Shown here piece after piece: positions 1 through 9,358 of a stretch of 64,000 bases of DNA. The notes beneath the pieces are model-generated. The model was not told where the DNA came from, did no database searches, and worked only from the letters and a program-made list of their open reading frames with translations. The position numbers were made by a program, and so were the translations under genes. Location: positions 1 through 64,000 of IMG/VR virus record IMGVR_UViG_3300028666_000032; one strand, given 5' to 3'. Numbering within the stretch: position 1 is the stretch's first letter; every line of letters starts with the position of its first letter. Source of the DNA: a virus.

Positions 1-815
1 GAATGAAGGCCTGTTTTACCAGCTGATGTCGCCTGCGTGGTGCCGAGGTAGTAGGCCTGAGCCGAAGGCGTCGAGGTATAAGATGGTGTCGCGGACCCGC
101 TTGTACCGTTATTGAGGATAGACCACGCCCCGGCGTTGGCCCGTGTAAAGCTTCCAGACGTGGTGATTGTTCCGCTGAGGATAGTTCCGTCAGCAGACAC
201 GCTTGTGACACTCCCGCCGCCGCCCGCACTCGCGATCTGACTGATGATTTCGCAGTTGGTTCCATCATAGATGCAGACGACTTCGACGCCGGAGCCAAGA
301 TCGGCAGAGGCTAGATTGGTGCCACCGATCTTTTTGAGGGTAAGAGCGCCCAGAGAGTTGACATTGACCGTGGCGCTGCCGGTGTTCGAGAAGTTGGTGA
401 AAAAACAATAGGGCTGACCGCTGACATAAGCCGTTGGCGCTGGCGAATAGGTAAGGACATAGGCGTTCGCTGAGCCTGTTGTGGTGGGGCAAGTGCCAAG
501 TGGAACGCCATTGCTGAGAGGAACGAACTGGCTCCCGGTATAAGAACCCCATTTGACCCATGCGGAGCCGCTGTATAACTCCATCAAGTTGTTGGTGGAG
601 TCATCGTAGCATGTGCCTTCCACCTGATAGCTGGGAGGGCTTGCACCGGAATTGCACGAGTTAATCGCTTGCATGGCAGAATTGATGTTCTGCACCAGCG
701 TCAGGCCGGGATAGGGGGAGATTGTCGGGAAGGTGCCGGATGCCAAAGCGTTCTGGGAAGCATTAGCCGGGATAGCCAGCAGGCACAGCAAGGCAGCAAG
801 TAGTAGTTTCTTCAT
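1..815 (-). CDS. fibre-like adhesin with signal peptide (partial)
   Basis: The frame starts at ATG 815 and runs off the left edge; 271 residues are visible. Residues 1-19 look like a Sec signal peptide: Lys-Lys, a Leu/Ala core and an A-N-A cleavage motif. The remainder is rich in Ser, Thr, Gly and Asn with few charges, as in phage fibre and appendage proteins. It overlaps the preceding gene by ATGA and lies downstream of the tail-tip genes, a usual position for a receptor-binding protein. The signal peptide is unexpected for a virion protein and is shared with two other adhesins in this window. The role is inferred from position and composition only. Confidence 0.75.
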   Translation of the reverse strand, partial: MKKLLLAALLCLLAIPANASQNALASGTFPTISPYPGLTLVQNINSAMQAINSCNSGASPPSYQVEGTCYDDSTNNLMELYSGSAWVKWGSYTGSQFVPLSNGVPLGTCPTTTGSANAYVLTYSPAPTAYVSGQPYCFFTNFSNTGSATVNVNSLGALTLKKIGGTNLASADLGSGVEVVCIYDGTNCEIISQIASAGGGGSVTSVSADGTILSGTITTSGSFTRANAGAWSILNNGTSGSATPSYTSTPSAQAYYLGTTQATSAGKTGLH

Positions 816-1018
816 TGGCGGCGTTCCCCCGGATTTGAAATATCGATTTCGCCGTTGATGTCTTGTATGCAGACCGCGCCCGATACTTCGCCTTTGGCAC
901 AGGCGGCCTGAATTTCGTTAAGTGTCGGATTTGAATGAATTTTGAGAAAGGCAATACCACCCGCACTGGCGAGAATTGCTGATATGAGAGCCGCCTTTAA
1001 TGCGGTACGATTAACCAT
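812..1018 (-). CDS. small membrane-anchored protein
   Basis: A 68-residue protein with an N-terminal hydrophobic segment (about residues 8-26) and a polar C-terminal half with two Cys. Most likely a single-pass membrane or secreted protein. Its stop overlaps the start of the adhesin gene (ATGA), and it follows the tail-tip gene by 18 bases, so it belongs to the tail operon. No family recognised. Confidence 0.6.
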   Translation of the reverse strand: MVNRTALKAALISAILASAGGIAFLKIHSNPTLNEIQAACAKGEVSGAVCIQDINGEIDISNPGERRQ

Positions 1019-1036
1019 GTAAAGCCTAAGTCTGGA

Positions 1037-4036
1037 TCACCACGCCGTCGCGGTCCATGCGACCACTCTTACCACATTACTACCGCCATTCACAACGCCG
1101 ATAGTAAACCCGGTCTCGGTCGGCGTCCCCATTACAACAAGATCGCCGGCCACAGCGTTGACAATCTGGGCATTTACGATGGGAACTGCATTGAATTTAT
1201 TGGTGAATGTGACGGTCGAACTGCCCCCGCCAGCGGTCGAAAGGCTCCCCGTCTGGGTGAGCTGCGGAACGTCGACCGTATAGCTCAATTGGGAAAGGAC
1301 TGCCGTGACTTGAGAAGAGAGGCTAATGAGAATTATGCGAAACTGTATGGCGTTGAAGGTATAGAAGCCCGGCACCCAATTCTGCCAGCCCTGATAGGTC
1401 GAGCCGCCATTGGTTGAAAGGTTAATCTGCGGTTGTGCGCGTACCAGAGCCTGGGAAACGCCATCCAAAATATCCTGCACGGTGATCACATCGCCTGTGG
1501 TGATGATATCGCCCGTGTTCACATTTTCGCCTGCGAGAGAGTAGTCAATCATAACCTTGCAGTTGGCGACGTAATTTGAGGTAAAGGTCTGGGTTGATGT
1601 GTAAGTTCCAGGGGAGACAACGCCCTTTGACGCCAGCACATCGCTATCGACGATCACATCGGTATCTGTAAGAATATCCGACGTAGCCAGTTCAACAACG
1701 TTGCTCAGGGATAGATAAGTGGCACCCCCAGAGCATGTTCCCGGAAAATTATGGGCTGCTTCATCGTATGTTTCGATCAGGTTCAGCGGCACTGACGGCG
1801 TGGTGACGACAATCGATGGCGGACTGCTTGAATAGACGGGCACGCCGGTCGGAGTGTAATAAAGCGCCGTCACCCAGTAGGTATCTGAGCCGTAAACATC
1901 GAAGCTGGTCTCTGATGTAACGCCGACGACCGATGCCGAGATGAAATCCGACCCCTTGCGGACTTCGTAGTAGATGGGAGTCCGGATATCGGCGACGGCC
2001 GTCCAGTTCAGTTGGCCAAGAAACTGGTTATAGCTCACGCTCAGCATGTCTGGGTTGGCAAGAGGCGTCAGAAGCGCCAGTCCCAGGATCTTATAGGTAT
2101 AGGGCGCTACTTCATCGAGCGTCTGCAATCCGCCACCCCACACATTGAAGCTGCAGAATTTGAAATACATCGTCGTGTTGATATAGGCCTGGTTTGCATC
2201 GTAGCGGAAAATACCGGCATCAAGTCGAGCGAAGGCCGAGCCGATCGCGTGCGCGCCAATCGTGGACCCATAGCATCCGCGGTTAAGATAGGACAGCGTA
2301 TATTGGTTCGTCCCGGTCAGAACATCGTTGCCGAATGCAATCAACTCACCGTCGACATAGCAGACGGTGTTCAACGCTGTAGCATCAGTTTCTGTTGCCG
2401 CATTGTTCAGCTCTCCATCGCTTTCCGCCATATCGATCTCAAGCAGGCTGGCGGTATCGATGTTGTTACTGTTGGGCAGCGGCGTGAAGCTTGACAGGTC
2501 CGCCGTGAGGACGCCCATGCGAGACTTGCTGAGGAACTGCGCAAGATATTGATAAGTCACTCCATCCGTGGACACCCAAACATTGCAGCCGCCCCATAAC
2601 GGATTGAGACCACTGATCGCGATATCGACTTCGACGGCTGCGGCCTGAAGCAGGGCAAGCGGCGTTTCGAAAAAGACTGGCGGATTTACGATGCCGGGAT
2701 CGAGGTTATAATTCGGGACATAACGGGTTGGACCGAAGTTCGGGTTGACAATGGCGGTGCCAACAGCACCGGGAATTTCCTCTGCCTTGAACGTCAGCAT
2801 GCCGTCTTTTTCGTCTTCCTCAATAGAGACGATACGGACCGGCGTGTTGCTAAGCCCGAGATTTGCATCGGTCAGGCCAATGATATCCATGGGGTCCAGC
2901 AGGATGTAATTCCACGGCAGCTTGAACTCGTAGGTACAGCGCACAAAAATCTGCCGGTTCATCCAAAGCTGCGCCAAGGTCTGTGCCAGGATCTGATCGG
3001 TCACATGGTGCGCACGCAGCGTTGGCGCCGTCCGGACACCGTAAAGATCGATCAGCGAGTCATCGAAGGCCTGATAGGTATCTACGTTGTATTGGTCCCC
3101 CCGATTAACAAACTCTATCGGCACCTGATTATAGACATCCGCCGCATCGGTACGCGTGCAGGTTATGGGATCGCTGTCACCGTCATGAATGAGATCATCG
3201 TCCCCGATCTGGTATTGCGGGGTGAGGTTCGGGATGTAGGTGACCCCGTTTCCGGAAACCGCCGTATCGCCATATGGCACGGCTGACAGAACGCCCTGTG
3301 AGGGCAGCCAGACAAACTCGCTATTGAGCGTGCCCATCCACTCTTTGAGCCACTCGGAAGCCTGCCGTTGCTGATCAATCAGCGGCGAGATGAAAAAACC
3401 GTTTGCCGTGCAATAGGTGGCTAGATCTGAGAACGTATCGACGTAGGACGCCGGAACGCCGCAACGTTCAAGGAAATCGATAATGATTTGATCCGGCGAG
3501 GCATCCTGATTGCCACTGCCGATGACCTTCAGGCCCGAGGTTTCGAAGCTGAATTGCGGGGTTTCGGAGGAGGTGCCGAGCGAGAAGTTTGGAAACCCTA
3601 CGTAAGCCAGCTCGGTATAGCCAAGGGCTTGATCCGGAAAACTGGTGGTGAGATATCCCCATGGGGCCTGCCCTTGGGTGCCCTCGAATAGAACCCCGTT
3701 CAGCAGGCCCAGGCTGGATATCTGCTTGGTGACGTAGACTGCCCCGATAGCCGCCACAGGGCCTTCGCAGAGGCCGATGGCGAAGCTGGCCGAGTAGTTA
3801 TACTCGCTACTGCCACCGCCCTTGCCACCGCCTCCTACAACGCCGCCCTTACCCCCTCCGCCGCCGACGCTGACCAGGGTCGAAGTGAAGGCCCCATACC
3901 AGATCAGGTTACCGTAGATGCGATTGGTGCCGTAGAGCAGATAAACCGGCGTGCCGTAGCTGCTTTGCTGGATTGTGATTGCTGCAGCGGCTTGGGGCTG
4001 ATTTGCTTTGGGTCGACCGCCGAAGAGGAAAGACAA
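1037..4036 (-). CDS. tail-tip / host-specificity protein
   Basis: A 999-residue protein with the layout of GTA-type and siphophage tail-tip (phage-tail_3 type) proteins: a short N-terminal part, a Gly-rich loop at about residues 57-75, then beta-rich baseplate-hub domains up to about residue 450, and a C-terminal half of beta-sandwich type. It follows the NlpC/P60, DUF2163 and DUF2460 genes in the order known from gene-transfer-agent tails. It should form the distal tail tip and contact the host surface. The Gly-rich loop (G-G-G-G-K-G-G runs) is unusually long. No start ambiguity: the ATG at 4036 lies one base from the upstream stop. Confidence 0.85.
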   Translation of the reverse strand: MSFLFGGRPKANQPQAAAAITIQQSSYGTPVYLLYGTNRIYGNLIWYGAFTSTLVSVGGGGGKGGVVGGGGKGGGSSEYNYSASFAIGLCEGPVAAIGAVYVTKQISSLGLLNGVLFEGTQGQAPWGYLTTSFPDQALGYTELAYVGFPNFSLGTSSETPQFSFETSGLKVIGSGNQDASPDQIIIDFLERCGVPASYVDTFSDLATYCTANGFFISPLIDQQRQASEWLKEWMGTLNSEFVWLPSQGVLSAVPYGDTAVSGNGVTYIPNLTPQYQIGDDDLIHDGDSDPITCTRTDAADVYNQVPIEFVNRGDQYNVDTYQAFDDSLIDLYGVRTAPTLRAHHVTDQILAQTLAQLWMNRQIFVRCTYEFKLPWNYILLDPMDIIGLTDANLGLSNTPVRIVSIEEDEKDGMLTFKAEEIPGAVGTAIVNPNFGPTRYVPNYNLDPGIVNPPVFFETPLALLQAAAVEVDIAISGLNPLWGGCNVWVSTDGVTYQYLAQFLSKSRMGVLTADLSSFTPLPNSNNIDTASLLEIDMAESDGELNNAATETDATALNTVCYVDGELIAFGNDVLTGTNQYTLSYLNRGCYGSTIGAHAIGSAFARLDAGIFRYDANQAYINTTMYFKFCSFNVWGGGLQTLDEVAPYTYKILGLALLTPLANPDMLSVSYNQFLGQLNWTAVADIRTPIYYEVRKGSDFISASVVGVTSETSFDVYGSDTYWVTALYYTPTGVPVYSSSPPSIVVTTPSVPLNLIETYDEAAHNFPGTCSGGATYLSLSNVVELATSDILTDTDVIVDSDVLASKGVVSPGTYTSTQTFTSNYVANCKVMIDYSLAGENVNTGDIITTGDVITVQDILDGVSQALVRAQPQINLSTNGGSTYQGWQNWVPGFYTFNAIQFRIILISLSSQVTAVLSQLSYTVDVPQLTQTGSLSTAGGGSSTVTFTNKFNAVPIVNAQIVNAVAGDLVVMGTPTETGFTIGVVNGGSNVVRVVAWTATAW

Positions 4037-4037
4037 G

Positions 4038-4472
4038 CTATTCCTCCCGCGGCCAAAGAGTGAAGAATTTCACCGGTCGCGGCGAGCCGTCCCGGTTCTG
4101 CGCCATCCATCCCTTGTTACCCAGATCGAGCGATACGCCAACCCCGACATAGGAATGGATTACGTGGGGCCAGTCGATGATGATCGCGCCATGCGAGAAG
4201 ACACGACCGACTTTATAAATCGCAAAATCGCCATTCTGTGGCTTTTCACCGTCGCCCAGCTCGCGCCCCAGAGACTGGCAATAGCTCAGATACCATTCCT
4301 CTCCCCGATTTAGATGAAATTGTGGGGAATAACGCGACGTAGCCGTAGGCGGAATAAGACCCACAGCCTCATAGACCGCCAGCGGAAACTGGCCACAGTC
4401 AACGCCTACATTTTTCAAGCGAGCGCCGTTGTGATGTGGCGTGCGCAGCCATGTCATGGCTTCCGTAATCAC
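4038..4472 (-). CDS. NlpC/P60-type tail peptidase
   Basis: A 144-residue cell-wall peptidase of the GTA/phage tail type. The motif V-D-C-G-Q-F near residue 25 holds the catalytic Cys, and S-H-G-A-I-I near residue 100 the catalytic His. The segment W-L-R-T-P-H-H-N-G-A matches the family's N-terminus, which supports the GTG start at 4472. Such enzymes locally cut peptidoglycan during DNA entry. The GTG overlaps the stop of the upstream GIY-YIG endonuclease gene (GTGA), so translation is probably coupled. Confidence 0.85.
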   Translation of the reverse strand: MITEAMTWLRTPHHNGARLKNVGVDCGQFPLAVYEAVGLIPPTATSRYSPQFHLNRGEEWYLSYCQSLGRELGDGEKPQNGDFAIYKVGRVFSHGAIIIDWPHVIHSYVGVGVSLDLGNKGWMAQNRDGSPRPVKFFTLWPREE

Positions 4473-5158
4473 GGATTGGCGTTGAGCCTCTTCGCTTGTT
4501 TGGCCGCTATGATTTTTGCTGTCCGACGCCGTAGATATGACGCACGCTCCCTTGGACTAAGACTTTTCCACCAATTCTTCATTCTAGCACGGGCCTCTTG
4601 CCCTATGTTAGGCCTTCTTTTTATCAGTTGTGCGGCGTTCCGTTTAGCGATTGCACTTAGTTCTTCAGGTGTGTGATTTCTTACCCTCGTTGCGGCTATT
4701 TTCTGACCGATGCGACTGCGCTCTTCTGGTGTCCGGTTGGCCCATGCCTTGAGGTTCACATTTCTTAGTATTCTAGACTTTGTCTCGGCAGAGAGACGCG
4801 CCCAGTGAGCTTTCTTTGACTTGATCCACTTGGCTCGATTTACGATCTTTGCCCCCCGTCTAAATTGCGTCTTACGTGCCCCGCTATTCCTTATGAGTTT
4901 CTTTGTCGCCTCAGAATGACAAGCTATGCCTTCTCGAAAGGTCTGATGGTTAACGAGTCGACACCCCTGTTTTCTAAGCTTTTCCATCCACTTCTGTTCG
5001 ACCAAAAAACGACCTTCAGTTCCTTCTTCCAATATCTTAAACGAATGCTTCCGGCGAAATCGTCTCTTATGATCGCGCGCGCGACGATGCGGATTATTGG
5101 TTGAGCCAACGTAAAAAGCCTTTCCATCGGCTATAAGCGCATAAATCGCGAAATACAT
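4469..5158 (-). CDS. GIY-YIG homing endonuclease
   Basis: The 229-residue protein begins with a GIY-YIG nuclease module: I-Y-A-L-I-A-D-G-K-A-F-Y-V-G-S-T-N at residues 5-21, then R-A-R-D-H motifs. The C-terminal part is basic with repeated helices (T-P-E-E-R-S-R, S-P-R-E-R-A-S), as in NUMOD-type DNA-binding tails. It has a strong Shine-Dalgarno (GAAGGAG). It is a free-standing mobile gene inserted in the tail operon between DUF2163 and the NlpC/P60 gene, and its TGA overlaps the GTG start of the latter. Confidence 0.85.
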   Translation of the reverse strand: MYFAIYALIADGKAFYVGSTNNPHRRARDHKRRFRRKHSFKILEEGTEGRFLVEQKWMEKLRKQGCRLVNHQTFREGIACHSEATKKLIRNSGARKTQFRRGAKIVNRAKWIKSKKAHWARLSAETKSRILRNVNLKAWANRTPEERSRIGQKIAATRVRNHTPEELSAIAKRNAAQLIKRRPNIGQEARARMKNWWKSLSPRERASYLRRRTAKIIAAKQAKRLNANP

Positions 5159-5222
5159 TTCTCCTTCATAACATTATTATACTGTTTGGTACAGCACGTA
5201 TTTGTCATTATATATCAATAAC
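5159..5222 (-). promoter_or_regulatory. AT-rich gap, possible promoter for the endonuclease gene
   Basis: This AT-rich gap stands out in an otherwise tightly packed operon. On the minus strand it contains a perfect TATAAT at 5181-5176, 18 bases before the endonuclease start, but no good -35 box at the right distance. It may give the mobile gene its own transcript. Confidence 0.3.
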
Positions 5223-6563
5223 TTAGTACGCGGTCTCTGGCAGAGGAATGTAAGGAGCGCCCGCAAAGTTGATCGTGTTATCATAACCCGTGCAGGTCGC
5301 GGTGGTGTCGGTTCCGGCTGTGGTCAGCGTGCATTCGTCGCCCACGCCGATCGCATAGGCGAACCCAGTCGCCATCGTGGCTATACCGTTTGCCCAACTG
5401 CTTACAGTCTGGACTTGCCCCACGTTTGTCCCACTGGTGAATTGCAGGGTCGCATTGTTGAAAAACCCGTCTGAGTTCGAAAGGCCAAGTGGAATTACGG
5501 TGGGGCTGAGCGGGCTTGTGACCTGTCCGCCCACTGAGCCTGTAGGCCCCGAGATCGTGAAACTATCTCCGACTGCTGGTTTGGACGTGAACGGTGTTGC
5601 CATGATGGCAAGATTAGGCTGCCATTGATTGATAGTAGCCGTCTGGCCATTAAGAACGCCGCTGTCGAAGGTGAGGACGGCTCCGTTAAAATCCCCGGCG
5701 CTGTTGCCGACATTGTTCTGAATGATCATGGCACTATTGCCATCCGATGCGCTTGCGTTGAATTGCTGCGTAGGAGCATTCAGGTTCTTACTGCAGCCCG
5801 GCGTGATGTCGAACGTGTCTCCTACCGATAATGCCAGCGGAAACGGTCCGGTCAGATATACAATGCCAGGAGAGTAGCTTTTGACGGCGCGGCTGATGCC
5901 GGTGTTTATGCCACTTGTCATCGCCACATTGCCGAAATTAAAATAGCCAGCCGCTTGCGCGAGATCGCAAAGAATGCTTGTGGATGAACTTCCAGCGCCA
6001 ACAGATGATGAGACAGTGAGACTGGCTTTATTGAAGGTGCAATTGCTGTCGCCGAATGTCCAGGCACACTTCGGCATGTATTGACGGCGCGGCATGTAGA
6101 TGTTGAGTAGGTATTTTGGGTCTTTGCATTTTAGTGAAGCTGTGTTGCGCGTAACATCGACTTCCGTCACTAGGCCTAGGAATACACGCACGGTGCCAAG
6201 GCTTGTATCACCGGAACTCGGCATAAAGAGACGTTCCCGTTGAACGGTTGCATTGTCCATTAGTCCTGCCCGCAGCGCCTGCAGGAAAGGTATGCTGCCG
6301 ATCATGCTCGGCTTTGCACCGAGGTTTGGATAGCAAGTCAGATCAGTTTCATCGGCATCAAGCCCACGGGTTTGCTTGAGCTTCCCGCCAACGAGAATGA
6401 CATCGTGCGAAAGAAAAGTATTGCCGCTGATGGTCAGATGCCTATCCCAACCCGTGTAACGAAGCACGGTTCCGTTCACGAGCGAAAACGTCCACAAATC
6501 CGCAAAATCCACGACCCGGTTTGAGCCGAGATAAGCGATCAAGGCTGGGCTGGCATTTTTCAT
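5223..6563 (-). CDS. DUF2163 / BR0599-family tail protein
   Basis: A 446-residue protein of the GTA and phage tail family with DUF2163 at the N-terminus (about residues 1-170, including the C-A-W-T-F-G-D-S-N-C motif) and a BR0599-type C-terminus ending N-F-A-G-A-P-Y-I-P. Between them are three similar units of about 70 residues, each with a F-x-S-G-x-N-x-G motif and an x-x-V-G-D-x-F/C-x-x-T motif; one such unit is usual. It sits between DUF2460 and NlpC/P60 as in gene-transfer-agent clusters and is expected at the tail tip. Confidence 0.85.
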   Translation of the reverse strand: MKNASPALIAYLGSNRVVDFADLWTFSLVNGTVLRYTGWDRHLTISGNTFLSHDVILVGGKLKQTRGLDADETDLTCYPNLGAKPSMIGSIPFLQALRAGLMDNATVQRERLFMPSSGDTSLGTVRVFLGLVTEVDVTRNTASLKCKDPKYLLNIYMPRRQYMPKCAWTFGDSNCTFNKASLTVSSSVGAGSSSTSILCDLAQAAGYFNFGNVAMTSGINTGISRAVKSYSPGIVYLTGPFPLALSVGDTFDITPGCSKNLNAPTQQFNASASDGNSAMIIQNNVGNSAGDFNGAVLTFDSGVLNGQTATINQWQPNLAIMATPFTSKPAVGDSFTISGPTGSVGGQVTSPLSPTVIPLGLSNSDGFFNNATLQFTSGTNVGQVQTVSSWANGIATMATGFAYAIGVGDECTLTTAGTDTTATCTGYDNTINFAGAPYIPLPETAY

Positions 6564-6573
6564 TGATACCAGC

Positions 6574-7182
6574 TCATTTGCAACTTTCGAATTCTATAGC
6601 CTTCATGCTCCATCGATTCCGGATGAAGTTCTGGAACTCTGGTTCATCCGAAAGAAATCGGCATACGAAATAAAAGGTGAAAGTTGCGGCAACCGCCGCA
6701 TTCAGCAGAGGGGCTGTAGTGAAATTGATCGTGTCGTTGGCATAGCCGAAGGAGCTACTTAGCGTGTAAGCCGAGGTCGGCGTGCCATTCACGGTCACTT
6801 GGCTAATCGCATTCACTGCCAGGATTGGTTCTGTGAAACCACCCAGCGTTCTTACCAAAGGAAATGCCGTCTGCGATCCGGTTCCGACACCCAGCGGCTG
6901 GCTTGTTACGGTATTGTCCGGGGATGATGCGTCGTTATAAAGAAAATTACCCTGCTGCCCGTTCATCTGATTGCAAAAGCCGACGAGGGTTGAGTATTCC
7001 GAATAGGGGCTGAACTGGCGCAAAAACTCGACTGGAAGAGAAAACTTCCAGCGCGGATATGACCAGTTTGACGAGCGGTATTCTACCCCACTTTGTGCGG
7101 TCATGACTTGCGTCGACCACATCGGCGTCTTGCTTATACCCCATCCGATACCGAGCAATGTTGGGAACACAGGAAGCGTCAT
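6574..7182 (-). CDS. DUF2460 tail protein
   Basis: A 202-residue protein of the DUF2460 family (GTA distal-tail type), recognised by L-P-V-F-P-T-L at the start, W-S-Y-P-R-W-K-F at about residue 40 and a closing F-L-S-D-E-P-E-F-Q-N-F. The frame is open upstream to 7269, but the ATG at 7182 gives the family's normal N-terminus and starts 7 bases after the tape-measure stop, so it is chosen. Confidence 0.85.
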   Translation of the reverse strand: MTLPVFPTLLGIGWGISKTPMWSTQVMTAQSGVEYRSSNWSYPRWKFSLPVEFLRQFSPYSEYSTLVGFCNQMNGQQGNFLYNDASSPDNTVTSQPLGVGTGSQTAFPLVRTLGGFTEPILAVNAISQVTVNGTPTSAYTLSSSFGYANDTINFTTAPLLNAAVAATFTFYFVCRFLSDEPEFQNFIRNRWSMKAIEFESCK

Positions 7183-7189
7183 ACCAGCC

Positions 7190-9358
7190 TCACATCTTTG
7201 CGAAAGCAGTGCGAAGGGTGGAATTTCCCCCGCGCGCGGCTTGAGACACTGCCGCCGCAATGGCCGCATGATTTCTCATGAGCGACTTTTTAACGCCGTC
7301 TGAGTCCATCGCGTTGATGTGAAAATGCACATTCCCCCCGCCGCCACTTCCCAGCGTGGCGTCGCCCGCGCGAATAGCATCCGATTGAGCGCGCGGAACG
7401 ATAATTTCGCCCTGGTGGATATTGGCAAGCTGATCGTGCGGCACATAGTCGGTGCCAGTATCAAAACTATCAAATGCAGCAACCGCCGCGAAAGCCGCCG
7501 CTGCGGCAGGTGGGGCTAGAATCCATCCCACATAGGGGATGGAGGAAACGGACGCGTAAACATTCGCTGCAGCTTCTTTGGCATCTTTCATAATCTGCGA
7601 TGATGATGCGGCATCACTGGAAGCCTTTTGTGCGCCTGTCGCCGCCGTATCCGAAGCTGTGCGCGCAGCATTTCCGGCTATAGTTGCTGCGGTCTGCATA
7701 AGCTCTTTTTTAATCCACTCCATACCCATCTTTGCGACAGCCTCGACAAAACTAATCACGAGATTCTGCGCCATGTTTCGGAATGCCTGCTGGAATGTCT
7801 GCGTGCCCTGCATCAGGCCTTTTATCATGCTGTCGAAGTTTTTCTCTATGGTATTGAAAATCTCGGTCCAGACTTTCATGTCGTCCTTTACCTGGGCCTG
7901 CGTCAACTTCATGTGCTCGATATTGAACTTCTGGTCGGCTAGTACTTTTTGGTCCTGAAGCTTTTGATATTCGATTGAGTCCTTGTTGTATTGTGCCATT
8001 TCGTTATCGAAAAGCTCCGCGGTCATGGCAGCAACAACTTCGTTATAAGCCATCAGGTCGGCAAGTTCCTGCTTATGCGACATCTCCCCGCTTTCGACCT
8101 TAAGGTCGTCATATTCTTTCTTGACGTTGTAGTTCTCTTCCAACAGTTGGCGCTGCTGGGAAAAATCATCCTTGGGCTTCTCTTCCTTCGGAGCCGGCGG
8201 AGCAAATGGTGTGGCCCCCTGCTTACCGCCTGCCTTTGGTAATCCAACATGGCTGCCAGTAGCAGCGTCCATGATTTTCATAAAATTGTTGCCGAACTTA
8301 TCGCCAAGCGTGCCCATTTCCGTCATGCTCTGGTCGAAAACGTCCTTCATCTCTTGAATGTCTTTGGTGAAGTCGCCCTTGATTTGGCCGAATTTCAGGG
8401 TGAATACATCGCCAAGCATATCGCCAACAAGAGCGACGGATTCGGCAAGTTCGGTAAACAGTGTCCTGGCGAGGTTAAGGAAACCCTCGAATGCTGTCTT
8501 GACGCCCTGCACGCCAATGACGAGCGCTGCCATGCCGTCGCCTAACCACTGCAAGATTTGGCCGAAGGCACCCCCGTCTTTTATGTCCTGCGAGAACGCT
8601 TCCGAGAGTTGTGTAAGGCCAACGAGCAGCGCGTTTATACCCGGCTCAAGCTGGCTGAATATAGCATCAGCAACCCCCCGCTGTGCTGCGTCGAATATCG
8701 TGATCTGCTGATGCGTCTCCGCGAATTTCTCGGCCAGTTCCGGCGATAGCCTTGATCCGGTTGCAGTCAGTGCCGATGACAGCGAAGCCAGGCCAGCACG
8801 GCCCTGATCCAGGATCGGGATAAGGTTGGCACCGCCGCGGCCAGCAATCTGCATGGCAGCCTCGGTCTTGTTGGCACCATCAGCCGTGTTGTGGAACTGA
8901 TCTGCCATTTCCTTGAGGGCTTCATCAACATTGCCGCTGGCCAGCGTTCGTGCGCTCACCCCGGCGCGAGTGAAGGCATCCGCAAGCTGCCCCCCTTGCG
9001 ATGCCGCCAGCGCCATATTACGCTCCATGCGCAGGATGGACATCTGCGCTGTCTCGGCGTCGCCACCAGTTGCCTGCACAGCAAATTGAAAATTCTGGAT
9101 CGCGTCGACAGAAAGGCCCGTCATATGGGCTGTGCGCTCCAGCTGTTCGCCGAGATCGCTTACGCTTCGCGTGAACTCGTCCATCTTGTCGACGGCCCAC
9201 ATAGCGCCAATCGCTTGGGCAAAACTTTTAATCTGATCGATGGAGCCTTGGACGGAATCGGCAAAACCTTGGACGGCATCGCTGCTTTCTTTGGCCGCTT
9301 GTTGCACGCCGGACGCATCGCCGCCGAATTTTACGGTAGGATTTGTTTCGCTAGCCAT
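7190..9358 (-). CDS. tail tape measure protein
   Basis: A 722-residue tape measure protein: N-terminal helical region with D-A-V-Q-G-F-A-D-S-V-Q-G and L-G-E-Q-L-E-R-T-A-H-M-T-G-L-S motifs, hydrophobic central helices, a Lys/Glu-rich coiled coil at about residues 385-500, and a C-terminus with D-Y-V-P-H-D and G-E-I-I-V-P-R as in GTA-like tape measures. Its length sets tail length; 722 residues is short for a siphophage. It follows the frameshifted tail assembly chaperone and overlaps its extended product by 3 bases. Confidence 0.9.
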   Translation of the reverse strand: MASETNPTVKFGGDASGVQQAAKESSDAVQGFADSVQGSIDQIKSFAQAIGAMWAVDKMDEFTRSVSDLGEQLERTAHMTGLSVDAIQNFQFAVQATGGDAETAQMSILRMERNMALAASQGGQLADAFTRAGVSARTLASGNVDEALKEMADQFHNTADGANKTEAAMQIAGRGGANLIPILDQGRAGLASLSSALTATGSRLSPELAEKFAETHQQITIFDAAQRGVADAIFSQLEPGINALLVGLTQLSEAFSQDIKDGGAFGQILQWLGDGMAALVIGVQGVKTAFEGFLNLARTLFTELAESVALVGDMLGDVFTLKFGQIKGDFTKDIQEMKDVFDQSMTEMGTLGDKFGNNFMKIMDAATGSHVGLPKAGGKQGATPFAPPAPKEEKPKDDFSQQRQLLEENYNVKKEYDDLKVESGEMSHKQELADLMAYNEVVAAMTAELFDNEMAQYNKDSIEYQKLQDQKVLADQKFNIEHMKLTQAQVKDDMKVWTEIFNTIEKNFDSMIKGLMQGTQTFQQAFRNMAQNLVISFVEAVAKMGMEWIKKELMQTAATIAGNAARTASDTAATGAQKASSDAASSSQIMKDAKEAAANVYASVSSIPYVGWILAPPAAAAAFAAVAAFDSFDTGTDYVPHDQLANIHQGEIIVPRAQSDAIRAGDATLGSGGGGNVHFHINAMDSDGVKKSLMRNHAAIAAAVSQAARGGNSTLRTAFAKM

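Noticed and set aside
2012-2494. Plus-strand ORF of 160 codons inside the tail-tip gene
   Set aside because: It is antisense to a strongly supported coding frame and resembles no protein.
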